A stretch of DNA of 7,426 nt from Nocardioides sp. (lineage in GTDB: Bacteria > Actinomycetota > Actinomycetes > Propionibacteriales > Nocardioidaceae): NCBI GenBank assembly GCA_021166815.1, contig JAJPEO010000248.1, forward strand, positions 1-7,426. Direction: 5' to 3'. The translations under genes were made by a program, and so were the position numbers. Below are positions 4,918-7,426 of this stretch, in pieces; positions within the stretch are counted from its first letter, which is position 1; each line of letters begins with the position of its first letter. Below the pieces are notes generated by a model. That model worked only from the letters and a program-made list of their open reading frames with translations, was not told the DNA's origin and did no database searches.

Positions 4918-6660
4918 GTGCCTGACACTGGGTCGCCGGGGCCGCGTGCTCTCGCGTGGGGCAACGAGGCCACGCGGGAGATCCTGTACGCGATCGCCGA
5001 GGACGTGCGGACGCGTGCGGCCTTCAAGGTGTGCGCGATCGAGGTCGCCCGCGCCGACGGGATGCTCGAGTTCGTGGCGATCGCCGGGGTGCGCGAGGGC
5101 GAGCAGCAGCTCCTCGGACAGGCGTCGCCGCTGGCTGCGATGTACCCCGCTCTGGCCCTCGGCGCCGACTACGGCGACTTCACCTTCGTCGCCGCGGAGT
5201 GGATGCCCGCAGAGTCCCTGCAGTTCATCAGCGAGCACGGCTTCGTGCCCGACCTGCCCCCGCCGGCCTCGCCCGACGCCTGGCACGCCCAGGACATGCT
5301 GGCCGCGCGGCTCATTGACGACCGTGGCCGGGTCCGCGGCATCCTCTACCTCGACGAGCCGCTCTCGGGGCTCCGCCCGACGCCCATGGAGTTCCTCGAG
5401 CTCTCCGACCGGCTGAGCCTGCAGCTGCGCGCCGTCCTCACCGCCTTCGAGCGCGAGGAGCTCAGCAACCGCGCCCGCGTGGCCGAGGCGGCCGCCGAGG
5501 CGCTGCGCGGGCTGTCGATCCGCGCCGGCCTGACCGGCTTCCTCGCGGACGCCCGGCCCCACCTCGTCCAGGGCCTGCGTGCCGAGGAGCTCGAGATCCG
5601 TCTCTTCGGTCACCAGCGCGACGACGACGCCACCCTCGCGCCGGGGTTCCGCACCGAGCTCGACGACCTGGCGCGGCGGGCGTGGGAGCGGCGTACGGTC
5701 GTGATCATCGAGCCGCAGGCCGTGTGGGGCGACCCCGGCCTGGGCGTGCAGGCGCGCCTGCAGCTGTCGTCGTACGTCGCGACCCGCGGCGCCCTGGCCC
5801 TCGTCTGCGTGCCGCTCGCCACGGCCGACGAGCCCGTCGGCTACCTGCTCGTCCTGCGCACCGACATGCGCTGGACCGAGGTCGAGTCGATCGCGGCACA
5901 AGCCCTCGGTGAGGACGTGGGCCGGGCCATCCAGCTGGCCCAGGCGTTCGAGCGTGAGCAGCGCCTGGTGAGCGAGCTGCAGCGGGTCGACGCACGGCGC
6001 ACGGAGTTCGCCCGGACGGTGTCGCACGAGCTCAAGAACCCGCTCACGGTGGTCGTCGCCCACCTCGAGCTCCTGCAGGACAGCGAGCTCAGCGCCCAGC
6101 AGCAGTACTCGGTGGAGGCGATCGAGCGCGCGGTGTTCCGGCTCCAGGGCCTGCTCGGCGACCTCGCGATGATCTCGCGCGAGGTGCGCGAGAACGAGCT
6201 GTGGGGACCGGTCGACATCGGGCGGCTGGTCGAGGAGTCGGCCGAGAACCACCGTGCCGTGGCGATGGTCAGCGGCATCGAGCTGGACTCGAAGATCGTC
6301 GGCACCGGCCTGCTCGTGACCGGCTCGACCGAGGAGCTGCGCAGCGTCGTCAACAACCTGCTGAGCAACGCCGTGAAGTACTCCGACCCCGGTGGCCGCG
6401 TCACGCTGGAGGTCCAGCACGTGGGCAACGAGGTGGTCGTGACCTGCGCCGACGAGGGCATCGGCATCTCGCCTGACAACCAGCGCCGTCTCTTCAACGA
6501 CTTCTTCCGCTCGACCAACCCCGAGGCCCTGCGGCGTCCCGGGACCGGGCTGGGACTGTCGATCGTGCGCCGGGTCGTGGAGCACCACGGTGGTCGCGTC
6601 GAGGTGCAGTCCGAGCTCGGCCGGGGCTCGGTGTTCACCATCCACCTGCCGAGCGCCTGA
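4918..6660 (+). CDS. Soluble GAF-GAF sensor histidine kinase
   Basis: This 580-residue protein starts at a GTG with a good ribosome binding site. Two GAF-like sensory regions are inferred at about 14-177 and 188-345, mainly from predicted alternation of helix and strand and from strands such as V-R-G-I-L-Y-L-D and P-V-G-Y-L-L-V-L. A helical linker (about 335-362) leads into a HisKA domain with S-H-E-L-K-N-P-L; H370 is the phosphorylation site. The ATPase domain shows the N box (N480, N484, K487), the G1 box D-E-G-I-G-I at 512-517, an F box L-F-N-D-F-F, and the G2 box G-T-G-L-G-L at 542-547, so it should be active. No membrane segment is seen, so it is cytoplasmic and should sense an internal ligand. 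No response regulator adjoins it: the next gene is convergent and the previous one divergent. The kinase call is firm, the GAF assignment moderate, and ligand and partner are unknown. Confidence 0.92.
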   Translation: MPDTGSPGPRALAWGNEATREILYAIAEDVRTRAAFKVCAIEVARADGMLEFVAIAGVREGEQQLLGQASPLAAMYPALALGADYGDFTFVAAEWMPAESLQFISEHGFVPDLPPPASPDAWHAQDMLAARLIDDRGRVRGILYLDEPLSGLRPTPMEFLELSDRLSLQLRAVLTAFEREELSNRARVAEAAAEALRGLSIRAGLTGFLADARPHLVQGLRAEELEIRLFGHQRDDDATLAPGFRTELDDLARRAWERRTVVIIEPQAVWGDPGLGVQARLQLSSYVATRGALALVCVPLATADEPVGYLLVLRTDMRWTEVESIAAQALGEDVGRAIQLAQAFEREQRLVSELQRVDARRTEFARTVSHELKNPLTVVVAHLELLQDSELSAQQQYSVEAIERAVFRLQGLLGDLAMISREVRENELWGPVDIGRLVEESAENHRAVAMVSGIELDSKIVGTGLLVTGSTEELRSVVNNLLSNAVKYSDPGGRVTLEVQHVGNEVVVTCADEGIGISPDNQRRLFNDFFRSTNPEALRRPGTGLGLSIVRRVVEHHGGRVEVQSELGRGSVFTIHLPSA

Positions 6661-6668
6661 GCGCGCCG

Positions 6669-7424
6669 TCAGCGGCTGAAGGTGTCCATCGCCGCCGGGG
6701 TCTCGACGGTGAACTCGCGGTCGTACTCCCCGAAGTCCACCCGCATCGTCACGTCCGGTGTGCTGCCCTCCACCCGCACCACGCGGTGCGGCGCCTCGCT
6801 GGCGACCCACGTCGTCGGCTCCTCCTCCACCCCGGGCTGGGACTGGATGATGGCGACAGCGCGGGTGCCGTCGACGTCGGACTCCTTGCCGACGGTGTGC
6901 TCCTTGCCCGCGTCCAGGTCCTTGCCCGCGTCCGCCTTCTTGCCCTTGCCGCGCGCGACCTCGCGGTCCTCGGCGGTGCTGGTGCTGAACGGGTCGAGCC
7001 AGTAGTCGAGCCTGCAGAGCGGGATGACCTCCGACTTCACCCACTTGTTGGCGACCCGCCCCAGGCCGGGGTGGACGCTGCTCACGCCCTGGTCGGTCAG
7101 CGCCTGGCGGTCGGCGCGGACCCAGAAGCCGTCCGGGCTCCGGCGCACGTCGACGAGGCCGCGGCCCAGCCGCGTGAAGCCCGTGCACTGGTCCTCCGAG
7201 ACCCGCAGGTCGATGAGCATGTGGGTGCCGCCGGCGTCCACCGTCCCGATGACCCGCACCGACTCCACGACCTTCATCGCCCGCGCCGAGGCGGCCGTGA
7301 TCGCGTCGACGTCCTGCTTGGCGAAGTCGCTGCGCCGCAGCTCGTAGACCCAGTCGCAACCCGACAGCAGCAGCGTCAGGGCGATCAGTGCGCCGGTGGT
7401 CCTGGCTGCGCGCCTGCGCCGCAT
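6669..7424 (-). CDS. Putative lipoprotein, LprG/LolA-like
   Basis: The 251-residue frame starts two bases from the window edge; an upstream start is possible, but the N-terminus is already a good signal peptide: Arg-rich residues 2-8, a hydrophobic core at 11-20 and the lipobox L-L-S-G-C with C23 as lipidation site. The mature protein should be anchored to the outer face of the membrane. The body resembles LppX/LprG/LolA-type lipid carriers: a helix about 38-54, a strand S-V-R-V-I-G-T-V, and a C-terminal part T-T-W-V-A-S-E-A-P-H-R-V-V-R-V-E-G then V-D-F-G-E-Y-D with a following Pro, as in that fold. A Lys/Asp/Gly-rich segment at about 158-188 interrupts the domain (see repeat). The gene converges on the histidine kinase gene with 8 bases between stops. 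The lipoprotein call is firm; the LprG-like fold is moderate and its lipid or protein cargo unknown. Confidence 0.82.
   Translation of the reverse strand: MRRRRAARTTGALIALTLLLSGCDWVYELRRSDFAKQDVDAITAASARAMKVVESVRVIGTVDAGGTHMLIDLRVSEDQCTGFTRLGRGLVDVRRSPDGFWVRADRQALTDQGVSSVHPGLGRVANKWVKSEVIPLCRLDYWLDPFSTSTAEDREVARGKGKKADAGKDLDAGKEHTVGKESDVDGTRAVAIIQSQPGVEEEPTTWVASEAPHRVVRVEGSTPDVTMRVDFGEYDREFTVETPAAMDTFSR
6901..6933 (-). repeat. Hexapeptide-encoding tandem repeat inside the lipoprotein gene
   Basis: TCCTTGCCCGCGTCC occurs exactly at 6901-6915 and 6919-6933, an 18-base period. In the protein this gives D-A-G-K-D-L (165-170) and D-A-G-K-E-H (171-176), followed by the degenerate T-V-G-K-E-S (177-182), all after a Lys-rich R-G-K-G-K-K-A stretch. 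It looks like a recently expanded low-complexity loop. Confidence 0.7.
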
Positions 7425-7426
7425 GC

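Noticed and set aside
4744..7359. 871-codon open frame on the minus strand
   Set aside because: It covers the histidine kinase gene in antisense and the lipoprotein gene in another frame; its composition is low-complexity and both real genes have clear motifs.

Overview
The window is high-GC DNA, densely coding on both strands, with strong G/C preference at third codon positions, GTG/ATG starts, one-base gene overlaps, a lipobox lipoprotein and a candidate leaderless promoter. This suggests an actinomycete. The protein style is reminiscent of Nocardioides and relatives, but that genus-level guess is recollection and was not tested.

Layout: (1) Positions 2-2906, plus strand, hold a compact three-gene operon. 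It runs from the 3' part of an N-formylglutamate amidohydrolase-family gene, through a DUF1704/QEGLA-motif metallopeptidase-like protein, to a glutathione-synthetase-like ATP-grasp ligase. The first two genes overlap by one base and the third starts within about 10 bases of the second. The operon combines one predicted amide-bond-forming enzyme with two predicted amide-bond-cleaving enzymes, and no histidine-degradation or glutathione gene is visible. This is the most interesting part of the window: it looks like an add/remove (writer/eraser) system for an amino-acid or peptide tag on an unknown substrate. (2) Positions 2907-4747, minus strand, hold an acyl-CoA dehydrogenase gene followed by a ThpR/LigT-type 2H RNA phosphodiesterase gene. 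Between them lies an unusual 110-bp symmetric array of four 19-bp repeats (two forward, two inverted) that can fold into a long hairpin. (3) Positions 4748-4917 form a 170-bp divergent intergenic region with a candidate leaderless promoter for the dehydrogenase and a perfect 9-bp inverted repeat upstream of the next gene. (4) Positions 4918-6660, plus strand, encode a soluble sensor histidine kinase with two GAF-like regions and no response regulator beside it. (5) Positions 6669-7424, minus strand, encode an LprG/LolA-like lipoprotein with a short hexapeptide repeat; it converges on the kinase.

No RNA genes, CRISPR arrays, insertion sequences or phage genes were recognised. No gene-free stretch exceeds 300 bases; the two longest, about 130 and 170 bases, are described in the feature list.
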